From Aurantimonas manganoxydans SI85-9A1 (GTDB lineage Bacteria; Pseudomonadota; Alphaproteobacteria; Rhizobiales; Rhizobiaceae), in contig NZ_CH672387.1 in NCBI RefSeq assembly GCF_000153465.1, positions 2,643,903-2,707,902 on the forward strand: 64,000 bases of DNA. The letters are read 5' to 3'. This document shows positions 27,051-35,871 of the stretch, piece by piece. The translations under genes and the position numbers were made by a program. The notes under the pieces were generated by a model that was given only the letters and a program-made list of their open reading frames with translations, was not told where the DNA came from and did not search any database. The number at the start of each line of letters is the position of its first letter. The first letter of the stretch is position 1.

Positions 27051-28937
27051 CTAGCCCTCTTTCGGCTTCACGGCTTCGCTGGTCATGCGGGCCTTCTCGG
27101 CCCGCGCCTCGCGCTCGGTGGTCGTCGCCTTGACGATCTTTTCCTGGTCGCGCTGGGGCGGCTTGGGTCCGAAGGAGATGATGGTGTCCCCCTCGCCCGG
27201 CTCGCCGGAGCCCTCGTTCGACGCAAAGAGCAGATTGCCGGACGGCCGGATCCACAGGATCACGTGGGTGCCTTCCGGCCGCGTCGCCGAAAAGCGCTCA
27301 TAGTCGAATTCCTCGGTCAGCCGGGTCGCCTGGAAGTTCCAGCCGTCGACCACCAGATCGCGCAGTTCCGTGAAGGTCTTGGGCGGCTGGAACAGCGGCT
27401 GGCCGCCGATGGTGAAGTTCATCGAACGCCGGTCGGAGCCCTCGATCTTGCCGATCTGGAAGACCTCGGAGCGGCCGATCTCGGGACCGAAATCGGTACA
27501 GACCAGCGCGTTGTAGGCGTCGTTGTCGGTGGCGGCGACCATGTGGTCGAAGCGCGCGAGGTTGAGATTGTGGTGGGCCGCCTCGGAGAGAATCTCGCCG
27601 TACCAGACCTCGAGTTCGGCCAGCCGCGCCTCGGAGATGCGCGACCAGTTGGCATCGGCGATGAGCACCGGCACGTCCTGTGCCTTCAGCCGGCGGGCGA
27701 AGGCGATGGTGAAGCGCGAGGCGCCGACGAACAGGACGCCGGGCCGGTCGGCCGACCGCAGATCCAGCGCCCGGGCGAGCGGTCCCAGCGTGAAGCCGTG
27801 CAGGAGGATGGTCACCGCCACCAGCGCGAAGGTGTAGGCGATCATGCGGTCGGCATCGGCGACGCCGAGGCCGCTGAGGGTCGCGCCGAACAGGCCGGCG
27901 ACCGCCACGGCGACGATGCCGCGCGGCGCGATCCAGCCGACCAGCAGGCGCTCCCGCCAGGTCAGGCCGGCGCCGAGCGTGCTGACGAACACCGCGACCG
28001 GCCGCACCACGAAGAGCACCGCCGCGAGGAAGCCGATGACGCGCCATTCGAGGCTCGCCAGCACCTCGCGCTGCAGCGAGGCGGTGAGGATGATGAACAG
28101 GCCCGAGACGAGCAGCAGCGTGATCGTCTCCTTGAACCGCCGCAGGTCGCTCAGGCTGGCGATCCGCGTGTTCGCCATGGTGATGCCCATGACGGTCACG
28201 GTCAGCAGGCCGCCCTCCTCCAGCACCAGATTGGTCAGCGAATTCATGCCGACCACGGCCACCAGCAGGATCGGGGCCTTGAGATATTCGGGCGCCTCGC
28301 CGCGGGCGAAGACCCAGCTCAGGAAGCGCCCGGCCAGGAAGCCGCCGGGAATGGCGATGATGATCGCCAGGATGACGTTGAGGATCAGGTTCTCGGCCTC
28401 GTGGCCGGCGTTCAGGACCAGATAGGTCTCGAAGGCGATCACCGCGAAGAGCGCGCCGATCGGATCGTTGACGATCGCCTCCCAGCGCAGGATCGAGGCC
28501 GGCCGGTTCTTCAGCTTGGCGTGGCGCAGCAGCGGCGTGATGACGGTCGGGCCGGTGACCACCAGGATCGCACCGAGGATGATCGCGGTCGGCCAGCTCA
28601 GATTGCCGATGTAATGGCCGGCGAGCGCCGTCATCACCCAGACCAGCGGCCCGCCGATGATGACCATCCGGCGCACCGCGGTCGAGGTCTCGCGGATATC
28701 GCGGAAATTCAGCGTCATCCCGCCTTCGAACAGGATGATCGCGACAGCGGTCGAGACCAGCGGCGTATAGAGGTCGCCGAAATCCTCGCGCGGATTCATG
28801 AAGCCGGTGATCGGCCCGAACAACAGCCCGACGCCGAGCAGGAGGATGATGGCCGGCACCTGGACGCGCCACGCCACCCACTGGGCCGCGATGCCGGCGA
28901 CGCCGATGAGAGCGAGCTGAAGGGCAAGATCATGCAT
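27051..28937 (-). CDS. Na+/H+ (cation:proton) antiporter, CPA1 type, with C-terminal RCK-like domain
   Basis: A 628-residue protein. Residues 1-400 form about 12 membrane helices with the antiporter core LRWEAIVNDPIGALFAVIAFE (ND pair) and VGWIAPRGIVAVAVAGL. A TrkA-N-like nucleotide-binding domain follows (VLFVGASRFTIAFARRLKAQDVPVLIADAN, DHMVAATDNDAYNAL), then a short hydrophilic tail. It exchanges Na+ or K+ for H+ at the inner membrane, with possible gating by NAD(H) through the RCK domain. Followed closely by prmA. Confidence 0.9.
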   Translation of the reverse strand: MHDLALQLALIGVAGIAAQWVAWRVQVPAIILLLGVGLLFGPITGFMNPREDFGDLYTPLVSTAVAIILFEGGMTLNFRDIRETSTAVRRMVIIGGPLVWVMTALAGHYIGNLSWPTAIILGAILVVTGPTVITPLLRHAKLKNRPASILRWEAIVNDPIGALFAVIAFETYLVLNAGHEAENLILNVILAIIIAIPGGFLAGRFLSWVFARGEAPEYLKAPILLVAVVGMNSLTNLVLEEGGLLTVTVMGITMANTRIASLSDLRRFKETITLLLVSGLFIILTASLQREVLASLEWRVIGFLAAVLFVVRPVAVFVSTLGAGLTWRERLLVGWIAPRGIVAVAVAGLFGATLSGLGVADADRMIAYTFALVAVTILLHGFTLGPLARALDLRSADRPGVLFVGASRFTIAFARRLKAQDVPVLIADANWSRISEARLAELEVWYGEILSEAAHHNLNLARFDHMVAATDNDAYNALVCTDFGPEIGRSEVFQIGKIEGSDRRSMNFTIGGQPLFQPPKTFTELRDLVVDGWNFQATRLTEEFDYERFSATRPEGTHVILWIRPSGNLLFASNEGSGEPGEGDTIISFGPKPPQRDQEKIVKATTTEREARAEKARMTSEAVKPKEG

Positions 28938-29080
28938 GAAGGAGATTCCCGGGGCCGGGCGACACGGCCAATGCGGCCTTCACGACCACGCCCGTTCCGA
29001 CCAATGTTCTGCGATGAGCCGAAACTAGTCCAGCGTGCCGGATCGGAAACCCCTGCATGCCGGTATTCGCGCGGGTTGGA

Positions 29081-29674
29081 TCAGACGCCGACGAGGCGTT
29101 CCAGCTTGGCCAGCGCCGTATCGGGGTTCTCGCCATAGGCCAGCGTGCCGGCGAGTTCCCCCGTCTCGTCGATCAGGAAGGTCGTGGCGGTGTGGTCCAT
29201 GTTGTAGTCGTCGCCCTCGCCGATCTTGGCCGAGTAGACGCCCCAGCCCTTCAGCATGGCGGCGATCTTCTCGGGCGAGCCGCTCAGCGCGGTAATGTCC
29301 GGGGAAACGGCCTCGACATAGTTCTTCATCACCTCGGGCGTGTCGCGCTCGGGATCGACGGTGACGAAGACCACCTGCAGATCGCCGCCTTTTTCCGCGA
29401 GCTGCTTCTGGTAGCCGGCCAGCTCGTAGAGCGTCGTCGGGCAGACCTCGGGGCAATGGGTGAAGCCGAAGAACACCGCCGTGGGCTTTGCCCGCAGATC
29501 GGCCTGGGTGAAGGGCTGGCCGGTCTCGTCGATCAGCGAGAAGTCCGAGCCGTAGGGCTCGCCGCTGCGGCCGGGGCCGCCCTGGGCGTAGATCAGCGCC
29601 AGGGCCACCGCGGCGCCGGCAATCAGCGCCACGATCGTCCAGAGCGCGGCCCGGAACATCTTCACTCCACTCAT
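29081..29674 (-). CDS. SCO1/SenC-family copper chaperone for cytochrome oxidase
   Basis: A 197-residue protein from ATG 29674 (MSGVKMFRAALWTIV). An N-terminal membrane anchor (ALIAGAAVALALIYA) is followed by a thioredoxin fold with GFTHCPEVCPTTL, giving the CxxxC copper ligands, and the downstream His in YNMDHTATTFLID. It inserts or keeps copper reduced for the CuA centre of cytochrome c oxidase on the periplasmic side. The preceding same-strand small membrane gene (29845-30039) may be co-transcribed. Confidence 0.92.
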   Translation of the reverse strand: MSGVKMFRAALWTIVALIAGAAVALALIYAQGGPGRSGEPYGSDFSLIDETGQPFTQADLRAKPTAVFFGFTHCPEVCPTTLYELAGYQKQLAEKGGDLQVVFVTVDPERDTPEVMKNYVEAVSPDITALSGSPEKIAAMLKGWGVYSAKIGEGDDYNMDHTATTFLIDETGELAGTLAYGENPDTALAKLERLVGV

Positions 29675-29844
29675 GTCGTCCAGCGGGCGCCGCGTGCGGC
29701 CTCGCCCGTCCCCTGCTCGTGCATCGGTCGGTCTGTATTGCAGTGCCGATAGCACGACGGGATGCCCCTGCGCGACATGCGCGGTGCGTATGGGCGTTCA
29801 CGAAGGCGCCAATCGCTGCGGCATCTTTGCCGACCCGCATCCTT

Positions 29845-30039
29845 TCAGAAGCAGGCAGCCCAGCCGGCCTCCAGGAGATGCAGGAAGATCGCCTCGCCAT
29901 GCTGCGCCCAGCCGGCGACAGCGCCGCCCGACAGGAGGGCCAGCGCGACGACCGCCAGGGCGACCGGCAGCGCAGTCCGCGGGCCATGCGTGGCGGTGGC
30001 CTGCCGTGGTTCCTCGATCGTCGGGACATCCTGCGTCAT
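29845..30039 (-). CDS. Small single-span membrane protein (64 aa)
   Basis: Start ATG 30039, with AGGAC upstream. The peptide has a short hydrophilic N-terminus (MTQDVPTIEEPRQ), one hydrophobic segment ALPVALAVVALALLSGGAVAGW and a second weak one near AIFLHLLEAGW. No known family. It lies between the MFS gene and the Sco gene, on the same strand as both. Confidence 0.5.
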   Translation of the reverse strand: MTQDVPTIEEPRQATATHGPRTALPVALAVVALALLSGGAVAGWAQHGEAIFLHLLEAGWAACF

Positions 30040-30144
30040 CGGCCCGTCCTGCGCACGCCTTCGCTGTGCCGATCATAGCGCCGATCGGCCTGCCGCGCAC
30101 CTGTCGCCCGGCAACGCTCAACGAACCGGTGCCGCGCCTGCCGC

Positions 30145-31383
30145 TCAGGCGGATGCGCTCGCCTCCGCGCCGCGATCGGCGACGAGGAAATAGGCAAGCG
30201 CCGCCCCCGGCATGGCGATGCCGATGACGCAGATACCGGTCCAGCCGAAGGTCTCCAGCACCGGACTGGTCAGGGCCGAGCCCAGCGCGCCGCCGAGGAA
30301 GAAGGTCGTCATGTAGACGGCGTTCAGCCGGTTCCGGATGCTGGCATCGAGCTGATAGATCTCGCGCTGGCCGAAGACGAGATTGGCCTGGACGCCGAGA
30401 TCGATGAGGATGCCGGCCGCGACCAATGCGACCAGCGAGGTCTCGCCGAACAGCGCCGCGACGAAGGCCAGCACCACCGTCGCGATGGCCGCGATGGTGC
30501 CAACGCGGGTGTAGCCGCGATCGGCCAGCCGACCGGCGACCGGGGCGGCGAAGACGCCAAGCACGCCGGCCAGCGCGAACAGCGCGACGCCGCTCGGCGA
30601 AAAGCCGTAGGGCTCGCGCAGCAGGATGATCGGCGCCGCCGTCCAGAACAGCGAGAACGCCCCGAACATCGCCGCATGGTAGAGGCCGCGCCGGCGCAGG
30701 ACTTTCTGGTGCACGAACAGCTTGCCGAGCGAGGCGATCAGCGCGCCATAGCCGCGCGTGCCCTCCGGACGCCGCTGCGGCAACAGCACCAGCGCGGCCA
30801 CCATCAGCACCGCCACCAGCGCGCCGGACAGGCCGAAGACGCCGCGCCAGCCGACATAATCCGCCAGGAAGCTCGCCGCCGGCCGGGCAAGGAGGATGCC
30901 GGCCAGGAGACCGCTCATGACATTGCCAACGACGGCGCCGCGCTCGTCCGGCGGCGCCAGATTGGCGGCCAGCGGCACCAGCATCTGCGCGGCGGTCGAC
31001 GAGACCCCGACGAACAGCATGGCCGCAAACAGCGCCGTCAGCCCCGGCGCCAGCGCCAGACCGGCCAGCGCCACGAGATTGGCCGCCATGGTGACGAGGA
31101 TCAGCCGGCGGTTCTCGACGACGTCGCCAAGCGGGACCAGCAGCACGAGGCCGATGGCGTAGCCGAGCTGCGCCACGGTGACGATGGCGCTTTCGGCCGC
31201 CACCGACAGGCCGGTATCGGCGCCGATCAGCGCGACGAGGGGCTGGGCATAATAGAGATTGGCCGCCAGCGCCCCACAGGCAAAGGCAAAGAAGGTGGTC
31301 AGCACCGGGCCGAGGTTGGCCGGTTGCGCGTCGGTCTTCACCATGTCCTCTGGCGCGCCTGCGATGGCGGAAGCCTGTGTCAT
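30145..31383 (-). CDS. MFS transporter (drug/metabolite efflux type)
   Basis: A 412-residue protein from ATG 31383 (MTQASAIAGAPEDMV) with 12 predicted membrane helices. The loop 2-3 signature appears as GLVLLVPLGDVVENRRLIL, and ANLYYAQPLVALIGADTGLS is typical of a widespread uncharacterised bacterial MFS group. A central hydrophilic loop with GTRGYGALIASLGKLF separates the two halves. It probably exports a small molecule in exchange for protons. The divergent MoxR gene is 205 nt away. Confidence 0.88.
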   Translation of the reverse strand: MTQASAIAGAPEDMVKTDAQPANLGPVLTTFFAFACGALAANLYYAQPLVALIGADTGLSVAAESAIVTVAQLGYAIGLVLLVPLGDVVENRRLILVTMAANLVALAGLALAPGLTALFAAMLFVGVSSTAAQMLVPLAANLAPPDERGAVVGNVMSGLLAGILLARPAASFLADYVGWRGVFGLSGALVAVLMVAALVLLPQRRPEGTRGYGALIASLGKLFVHQKVLRRRGLYHAAMFGAFSLFWTAAPIILLREPYGFSPSGVALFALAGVLGVFAAPVAGRLADRGYTRVGTIAAIATVVLAFVAALFGETSLVALVAAGILIDLGVQANLVFGQREIYQLDASIRNRLNAVYMTTFFLGGALGSALTSPVLETFGWTGICVIGIAMPGAALAYFLVADRGAEASASA

Positions 31384-31588
31384 CTTCTGTTCCTGTCGAT
31401 AGGGCCGCAGCGGGTTCGGCGGCATGACGGAGACCGCCGCCGTCTCGCAGTTGCGAGATAGGGCGCGCCTGGCGGCGATCAGCCCCGCTTGACGGTGCGT
31501 TCGTCAAACACGCTTGCTGCGGCTTGCAAGTGCCCGGCCGGCCCTTATGGTTCCCGCGATTGCGAAGACGACGAACAGGATGACGCGC

Positions 31589-32428
31589 ATGCGCTTTACC
31601 GGGACCGACGCCTATGTGGCCGGCAAGGACCTCACCATCGCGGTCAACGCCGCGATCACGCTGGAGCGGCCGCTGCTGGTGAAGGGCGAGCCCGGCACCG
31701 GCAAGACCGAGCTCGCCTTCCAGATCGCCGAGGCGCTGGGGCTGCGGCTGATCCAGTGGACGGTGAAGTCGACGACGCGCGCAGCGCAGGGGCTCTACGA
31801 ATACGACGCCGTCTCGCGGCTGCGCGACAGCCAGCTCGGCGACGAGAAGGTCAACGACATCCGCAACTACATCCGCCGCGGCAAGCTCTGGGAGGCCTTC
31901 GCTTCGGAAGAGCGCGTGGTGCTTCTGATCGACGAGATCGACAAGGCCGACATCGAGTTTCCCAACGACCTGTTGCAGGAACTCGACCGGATGGAGTTCG
32001 ACGTCTACGAAACTGACGAGACGATCCGCGCGAAGCACCGGCCGATCGTCATCATCACGTCCAACAACGAGAAGGAACTGCCGGACGCCTTCCTGCGCCG
32101 CTGCTTCTTCCACTACATCCAGTTCCCCGACCCGGAGACGCTGGCGCGGATCGTCGATGTCCATCATCCGCACATCAAGCAGGATCTGGTGCGCGCGGCG
32201 CTCACCCAGTTCTACGAGATCCGCGAACAGCCCGGCATCAAGAAGAAGCCCTCGACGTCCGAGGCGCTGGACTGGATCCGGCTCCTGGTCGCCGAGGACA
32301 TCGAGGCCAAGGATCTGCGCGACAGCCCGACCAAGGCTCTGCCCAAGCTCGCCGGCGCGCTTCTGAAGAACGAGCAGGACGTCCACCTCTTCGAGCGGCT
32401 GGCGTTCCTGGCGCGGCGGCAGGGGTAA
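31589..32428 (+). CDS. MoxR-family AAA+ ATPase
   Basis: A 279-residue ATPase from ATG 31589 (MRFTGTDAYVAG), preceded by CAGG. Walker A is VKGEPGTGKTEL, Walker B LLIDEIDKAD, sensor 1 IITSNNEKELPDAFLRRCFF. MoxR ATPases act with a von Willebrand factor A protein as chaperones that assemble or insert metal centres in enzyme complexes. The matching VWA gene is present at 34566-35756, separated by other genes. Confidence 0.9.
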   Translation: MRFTGTDAYVAGKDLTIAVNAAITLERPLLVKGEPGTGKTELAFQIAEALGLRLIQWTVKSTTRAAQGLYEYDAVSRLRDSQLGDEKVNDIRNYIRRGKLWEAFASEERVVLLIDEIDKADIEFPNDLLQELDRMEFDVYETDETIRAKHRPIVIITSNNEKELPDAFLRRCFFHYIQFPDPETLARIVDVHHPHIKQDLVRAALTQFYEIREQPGIKKKPSTSEALDWIRLLVAEDIEAKDLRDSPTKALPKLAGALLKNEQDVHLFERLAFLARRQG

Positions 32429-32469
32429 CGGGCGGTGCCGCACGTCGAACGGAACGGACAGGAGCCAGC

Positions 32470-32925
32470 ATGAACGACGCGGTACGGATTCGCCCGATCG
32501 GACCGGACGACGAAGCCGAATGGCGCCGGCTGTGGACCGATTACCTGACCTTCTACGAGGCGAGCGTTTCGGAGGAGGTCTACGCCACGACCTTCGCGCG
32601 CCTCCTGTCCGGCGACGACAACGAATTCCGGGGCCTGATTGCGGAAGCGGGCGGCAAGCCCGTCGGCCTCGTGCACTTCCTGTTCCACCGCCATTGCTGG
32701 CGGGTCGAGAACGTCTGCTATCTGCAGGATCTCTATGCCGACCCGGAGGTGCGTGGCACCGGTGTCGGACGCAAGCTGATCGAGGCAGTCTATGCAGCGG
32801 CGGACGCGGCCGGCTCGCCGACCGTCTACTGGATGACGCAGGACTTCAACACGACGGCGCGCACGCTCTACGACCGCGTCGCGGCGGTGACGCCCTTCAT
32901 CAAGTACCAGCGAAAGCTCCCGTGA
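32470..32925 (+). CDS. GNAT-family N-acetyltransferase
   Basis: A 151-residue protein, ATG 32470 with AGGAG 8 nt upstream. It shows the acetyl-CoA-binding motif LQDLYADPEVRGTGVGRKLIEAVY (R/QxxGxG/A) and the C-terminal TARTLYDRV segment. Acceptor unknown. Its stop overlaps the start of the PhzF-like gene by one base, so the two are probably translated together. Confidence 0.9.
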   Translation: MNDAVRIRPIGPDDEAEWRRLWTDYLTFYEASVSEEVYATTFARLLSGDDNEFRGLIAEAGGKPVGLVHFLFHRHCWRVENVCYLQDLYADPEVRGTGVGRKLIEAVYAAADAAGSPTVYWMTQDFNTTARTLYDRVAAVTPFIKYQRKLP

Positions 32926-33755
32926 TGACCACCCTGCCCCTCTACCAGGTCGATGCCTTCACCGACCGGCTGTTCGCCGGCAATCCGGCGGCCGTCGTGC
33001 CGCTCGAAGCCTGGCTGCCCGACGCCGCCATGCTGGCGATCGCGGCCGAGAACAATCTGGCCGAGACCGCCTTCTTCGTGCCGGCCGGCCCGGCGCGCTG
33101 GGTGTTGCGCTGGTTCACCCCGACGATCGAGGTGCCGCTCTGCGGCCACGCGACCTTGGCCACGGCCTTCGTCCTCACCGAATGCCTCGGCGAGAGTGCA
33201 GCGACGCTGACCTTCGTAACGCGGGAGTCCGGCGAGCTGACGGTCACCCGCGGCGAGGACGGCTGGTTCGTCATGCGATTCCCGCGTCGGCACGAGGCCG
33301 GCACCGTCGATGCCGCCGAGATCGACCGTCTGGCCGCGGCTCTCGGCGCGCGGCCCAAGGTCGTGATCTCCTATGCGGTGCCGAACGACACCTCCTGGCT
33401 GGCGGTGATGGACAGCGCGGCCGAGGTGGAGGCGCTCGCCCCCGACATCCGGGCGATTGCCGCCCTGCCGCCGCGCAACGTCATCGCCACGGCACAGGGC
33501 GCGCCCGGCTCCGGCCTCGACTTCGTCTCGCGCATGTTCGCGCCCAAGGCCGGCATCGACGAGGATCCGGTCACCGGCTCGGCCCATTGCTCGCTGGTGC
33601 CCTATTGGGCCGGGCAGCTTGGCGGAAGCGCGTTCACCGCGCGACAGGTGTCGAAGCGCGGCGGCGATCTGCGCTGCCGGCTGGAGGGCGAAACGGTCGT
33701 TGTCGCCGGTCAGGCGGTGCTCTATCTGACGGGCGAGATCGCCGTTCCGGGCTGA
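32925..33755 (+). CDS. PhzF-family isomerase/epimerase
   Basis: A 276-residue protein with the PhzF/DapF-like double hot-dog fold. LYQVDAFTDRLFAGNPAAVV at the N-terminus, NNLAETAFFV with the catalytic Glu, LRWFTPTIEVPLCGHATLATA, and DEDPVTGSAHCSLVPYW are all diagnostic. The family includes phenazine-biosynthesis isomerases but most members have unknown substrates. It overlaps the GNAT gene by one base. Confidence 0.9.
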   Translation: MTTLPLYQVDAFTDRLFAGNPAAVVPLEAWLPDAAMLAIAAENNLAETAFFVPAGPARWVLRWFTPTIEVPLCGHATLATAFVLTECLGESAATLTFVTRESGELTVTRGEDGWFVMRFPRRHEAGTVDAAEIDRLAAALGARPKVVISYAVPNDTSWLAVMDSAAEVEALAPDIRAIAALPPRNVIATAQGAPGSGLDFVSRMFAPKAGIDEDPVTGSAHCSLVPYWAGQLGGSAFTARQVSKRGGDLRCRLEGETVVVAGQAVLYLTGEIAVPG

Positions 33756-33784
33756 GCGTCATCAGCGGGCCAGGGCGCCGCGCC

Positions 33785-34120
33785 CTACTCCGCCGCCTCG
33801 ACGGTCTGGGCGGCGTCGATGGCCTCCATCACCAGTTCCGGGCGCCGGGCCAGCACGTTCAGCAGCACCCGGGCCGGGCCGGTCGGATAGCGCCGCCCCT
33901 GCTCCCAGTTGCGCAACGTCGCGATCGGCACGCCGATCTTCAGCGCGAAATCGGCCTGGGTCAGCTTCAGCTTGCGCCGCAGCCGGGCAACGTCCGGCAC
34001 CTCGATCTTGTAGCGATGGACGGTGACCTGCGAATCGTCGCCCTGAAACCATTTCAGCGCCTGCTCCAGCGATTCGAGCATATGGGCGTCGGCTTCTTCC
34101 TGGGTCTTTCTTGCCTTCAT
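33785..34120 (-). CDS. HTH (XRE-like) antitoxin-type regulator
   Basis: A 111-residue protein, ATG 34120 (MKARKTQEEADAHMLESLEQAL). The C-terminal half has a helix-turn-helix, LRRKLKLTQADFALKIGVPIATLRNWEQGRRYP, of the HigA/NadS class. The start is 7 nt after the stop of the gene upstream, which fits the toxin-first arrangement of HigBA-like pairs. Such proteins neutralise the partner and repress their own promoter. Confidence 0.82.
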   Translation of the reverse strand: MKARKTQEEADAHMLESLEQALKWFQGDDSQVTVHRYKIEVPDVARLRRKLKLTQADFALKIGVPIATLRNWEQGRRYPTGPARVLLNVLARRPELVMEAIDAAQTVEAAE

Positions 34121-34127
34121 CACGCGC

Positions 34128-34454
34128 TCACAATCCGAACAGTCGCTTGATTGCATTGATCCGGTCGATCACGGCGAACACCTGCTCCAGAGGCCGCCGC
34201 TGCCGAACCGACTGGGGCCTCAACTCGAGAAGCACCAGCTTCGAAAAATCGCCGCTGATCGCATAGATCAGATCGAACTCGCCGAAACTCCATTGCCAAA
34301 GCGCCGCGTTTTCCACGTGGGGGCGCCCGATCGCCGGGTCGTTCCCCAGAATATCCAGCGCGCGTTCCTTGGCCGCGCCGCCGAACTGGTAAAGCGCGCA
34401 GTCGAGTTCGAAACGCCGCGTCTCGGCGATCTGGATTTCCAGGCTCGAAGCCAA
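34128..34454 (-). CDS. Probable toxin of a HigB/RelE-like toxin-antitoxin pair
   Basis: A frame of about 108 residues read from a TTG at 34454, with GAGGGG just upstream; no in-frame ATG exists nearby. The peptide has EIQIAETRRFELDCALYQFGG and a core WQWSFGEFDLIYAISGDFSKLVLLELRP with the beta-strand pattern of RelE/ParE-type folds. It ends 7 nt before the antitoxin-like gene. The identification rests on gene order and fold-like pattern, not on a clear family motif, so it is tentative. The TATATA near the start may be part of its promoter. Confidence 0.5.
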   Translation of the reverse strand: MASSLEIQIAETRRFELDCALYQFGGAAKERALDILGNDPAIGRPHVENAALWQWSFGEFDLIYAISGDFSKLVLLELRPQSVRQRRPLEQVFAVIDRINAIKRLFGL

Positions 34455-34565
34455 TTGCCCCTCATATATACGCCGCTGGCGTAGCGCATTCAACTGCGGG
34501 AATGATAGGTTGCGCTTGCCCTCCAGACAATGACTTCCCGCCCCCGCTGCCCTATTCTCGCGGCC

Positions 34566-35756
34566 ATGTTCCTGACCTTCTTCCTCAAGCTCAAGGCCGC
34601 CGGCGTGCCGGTCACGCTGCGCGAGCATCTCGCCCTGCTCGACGTCATGCGGGCCGATCTCGTCACCTACGATGTCGAGGGCTTCTACTATCTGGCCCGC
34701 GCGACATTGGTGAAGGACGAGCGCTTCATCGACCGCTTCGACCGGGTCTTCGGCGACGTCTTCAAGGGCGTCGAGGCGGTCTCCGGCGAGGCCGGCGACG
34801 GCGTCGACGCCCGCGAACTGCCGGAGGAATGGCTGCGGCGGCTGGCCGAGAAGCACCTCACCGACGACGAGAGGAAGCTGGTCGAATCCCTTGGCGGCTT
34901 TGACAAACTCATGGAGACGCTCAAACAAAGGCTCGAGGAGCAGAAGGAGCGCCACCAGGGCGGCTCGAAATGGATCGGCACCGGCGGCACCTCCCCCTTC
35001 GGCGCCTATGGCTACAATCCGGAAGGCGTGCGCATCGGCCAGAAGGAAAGCCGCCACCGGCGCGCCGTGAAGGTCTGGGACCGGCGCGACTTCCGCGACC
35101 TCGACGACAGCATCGAGCTGGGCACCCGCAACATCAAGGTGGCGCTGAAGCGGCTGCGCCGCTGGGTGCGCGACGGCGCCGAGCAGGAGTTCGACCTTTC
35201 CGGCACGATCCGCGCCACGGCCGAGCACGGCTATCTCGACGTCAAGACGCGGCCCGAGCGGCGCAACGCGGTCAAGGTGCTGCTCTTCCTCGATATCGGC
35301 GGCTCGATGGACGATCATGTGCGCGAGGTCGAGGAGCTGTTCTCCGCTGCCCGCTCGGAGCTCAAGCACCTCGAATTCTTCTATTTCCACAACTGCCCCT
35401 ATGAGCGGCTGTGGCAGAGCAATCACCGCCGCCACGCCGAGGCGATGCCGACCATGGACGTCCTCAACCGCTTCGGGCCGGACTACCGCGCCGTCTTTGT
35501 CGGCGACGCCTCGATGAGCCCCTACGAGATCGCCATGCCCGGCGGCTCTGTCGAGCACTGGAACGCCGAGCCCGGCGCTGTCTGGCTCGACCGCTTCACC
35601 CGGCAATGGCCGAAATCGGTCTGGCTCAACCCGGTGCCGCGCCAGCACTGGGACTGGACCCAGTCCATCGCCATGATCCGCGAGGCCATGGAGGACCGGA
35701 TGTTCCCGATGACCCTGAAGGGCATCGAGGCCGCGACCAAGACGTTGTCGCGGTGA
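34566..35756 (+). CDS. VWA-domain protein, CoxE-like partner of MoxR
   Basis: A 396-residue protein from ATG 34566 (MFLTFFLKLKAAGVPV). The helical N-terminal half (LREHLALLDVMRADL, YYLARATLVKDERFIDRFDRVFGDVF) is followed by a von Willebrand A domain with the metal-ion motif FLDIGGSMDDH (DxGxS form) and VFVGDASMSPYEI. CoxE/VWA proteins act with MoxR ATPases. Its partner is the ATPase at 31589-32428; the intervening genes are unrelated. Confidence 0.88.
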   Translation: MFLTFFLKLKAAGVPVTLREHLALLDVMRADLVTYDVEGFYYLARATLVKDERFIDRFDRVFGDVFKGVEAVSGEAGDGVDARELPEEWLRRLAEKHLTDDERKLVESLGGFDKLMETLKQRLEEQKERHQGGSKWIGTGGTSPFGAYGYNPEGVRIGQKESRHRRAVKVWDRRDFRDLDDSIELGTRNIKVALKRLRRWVRDGAEQEFDLSGTIRATAEHGYLDVKTRPERRNAVKVLLFLDIGGSMDDHVREVEELFSAARSELKHLEFFYFHNCPYERLWQSNHRRHAEAMPTMDVLNRFGPDYRAVFVGDASMSPYEIAMPGGSVEHWNAEPGAVWLDRFTRQWPKSVWLNPVPRQHWDWTQSIAMIREAMEDRMFPMTLKGIEAATKTLSR

Positions 35757-35871
35757 TCAGCGGCCGACAACTCGGCTTTCGCCCGTTCTGCATGCATAAT
35801 TTTCAGGCAGCCATGGCGCGGTGATCCGGCATTCCCCATATTGGGTCCGACGCAACCAGACGGGAACCGAC

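Noticed and set aside
27264-29138. A 624-codon plus-strand open frame opposite the antiporter gene
   Set aside because: Low-complexity Asp/Arg/Gly/His composition with no motif; the antiporter on the minus strand explains the region.
34455-35648. Minus-strand extension of the toxin-like frame opposite the VWA gene
   Set aside because: Only the part downstream of the TTG at 34454 has protein-like composition. The long extension is antisense to the VWA-domain gene.
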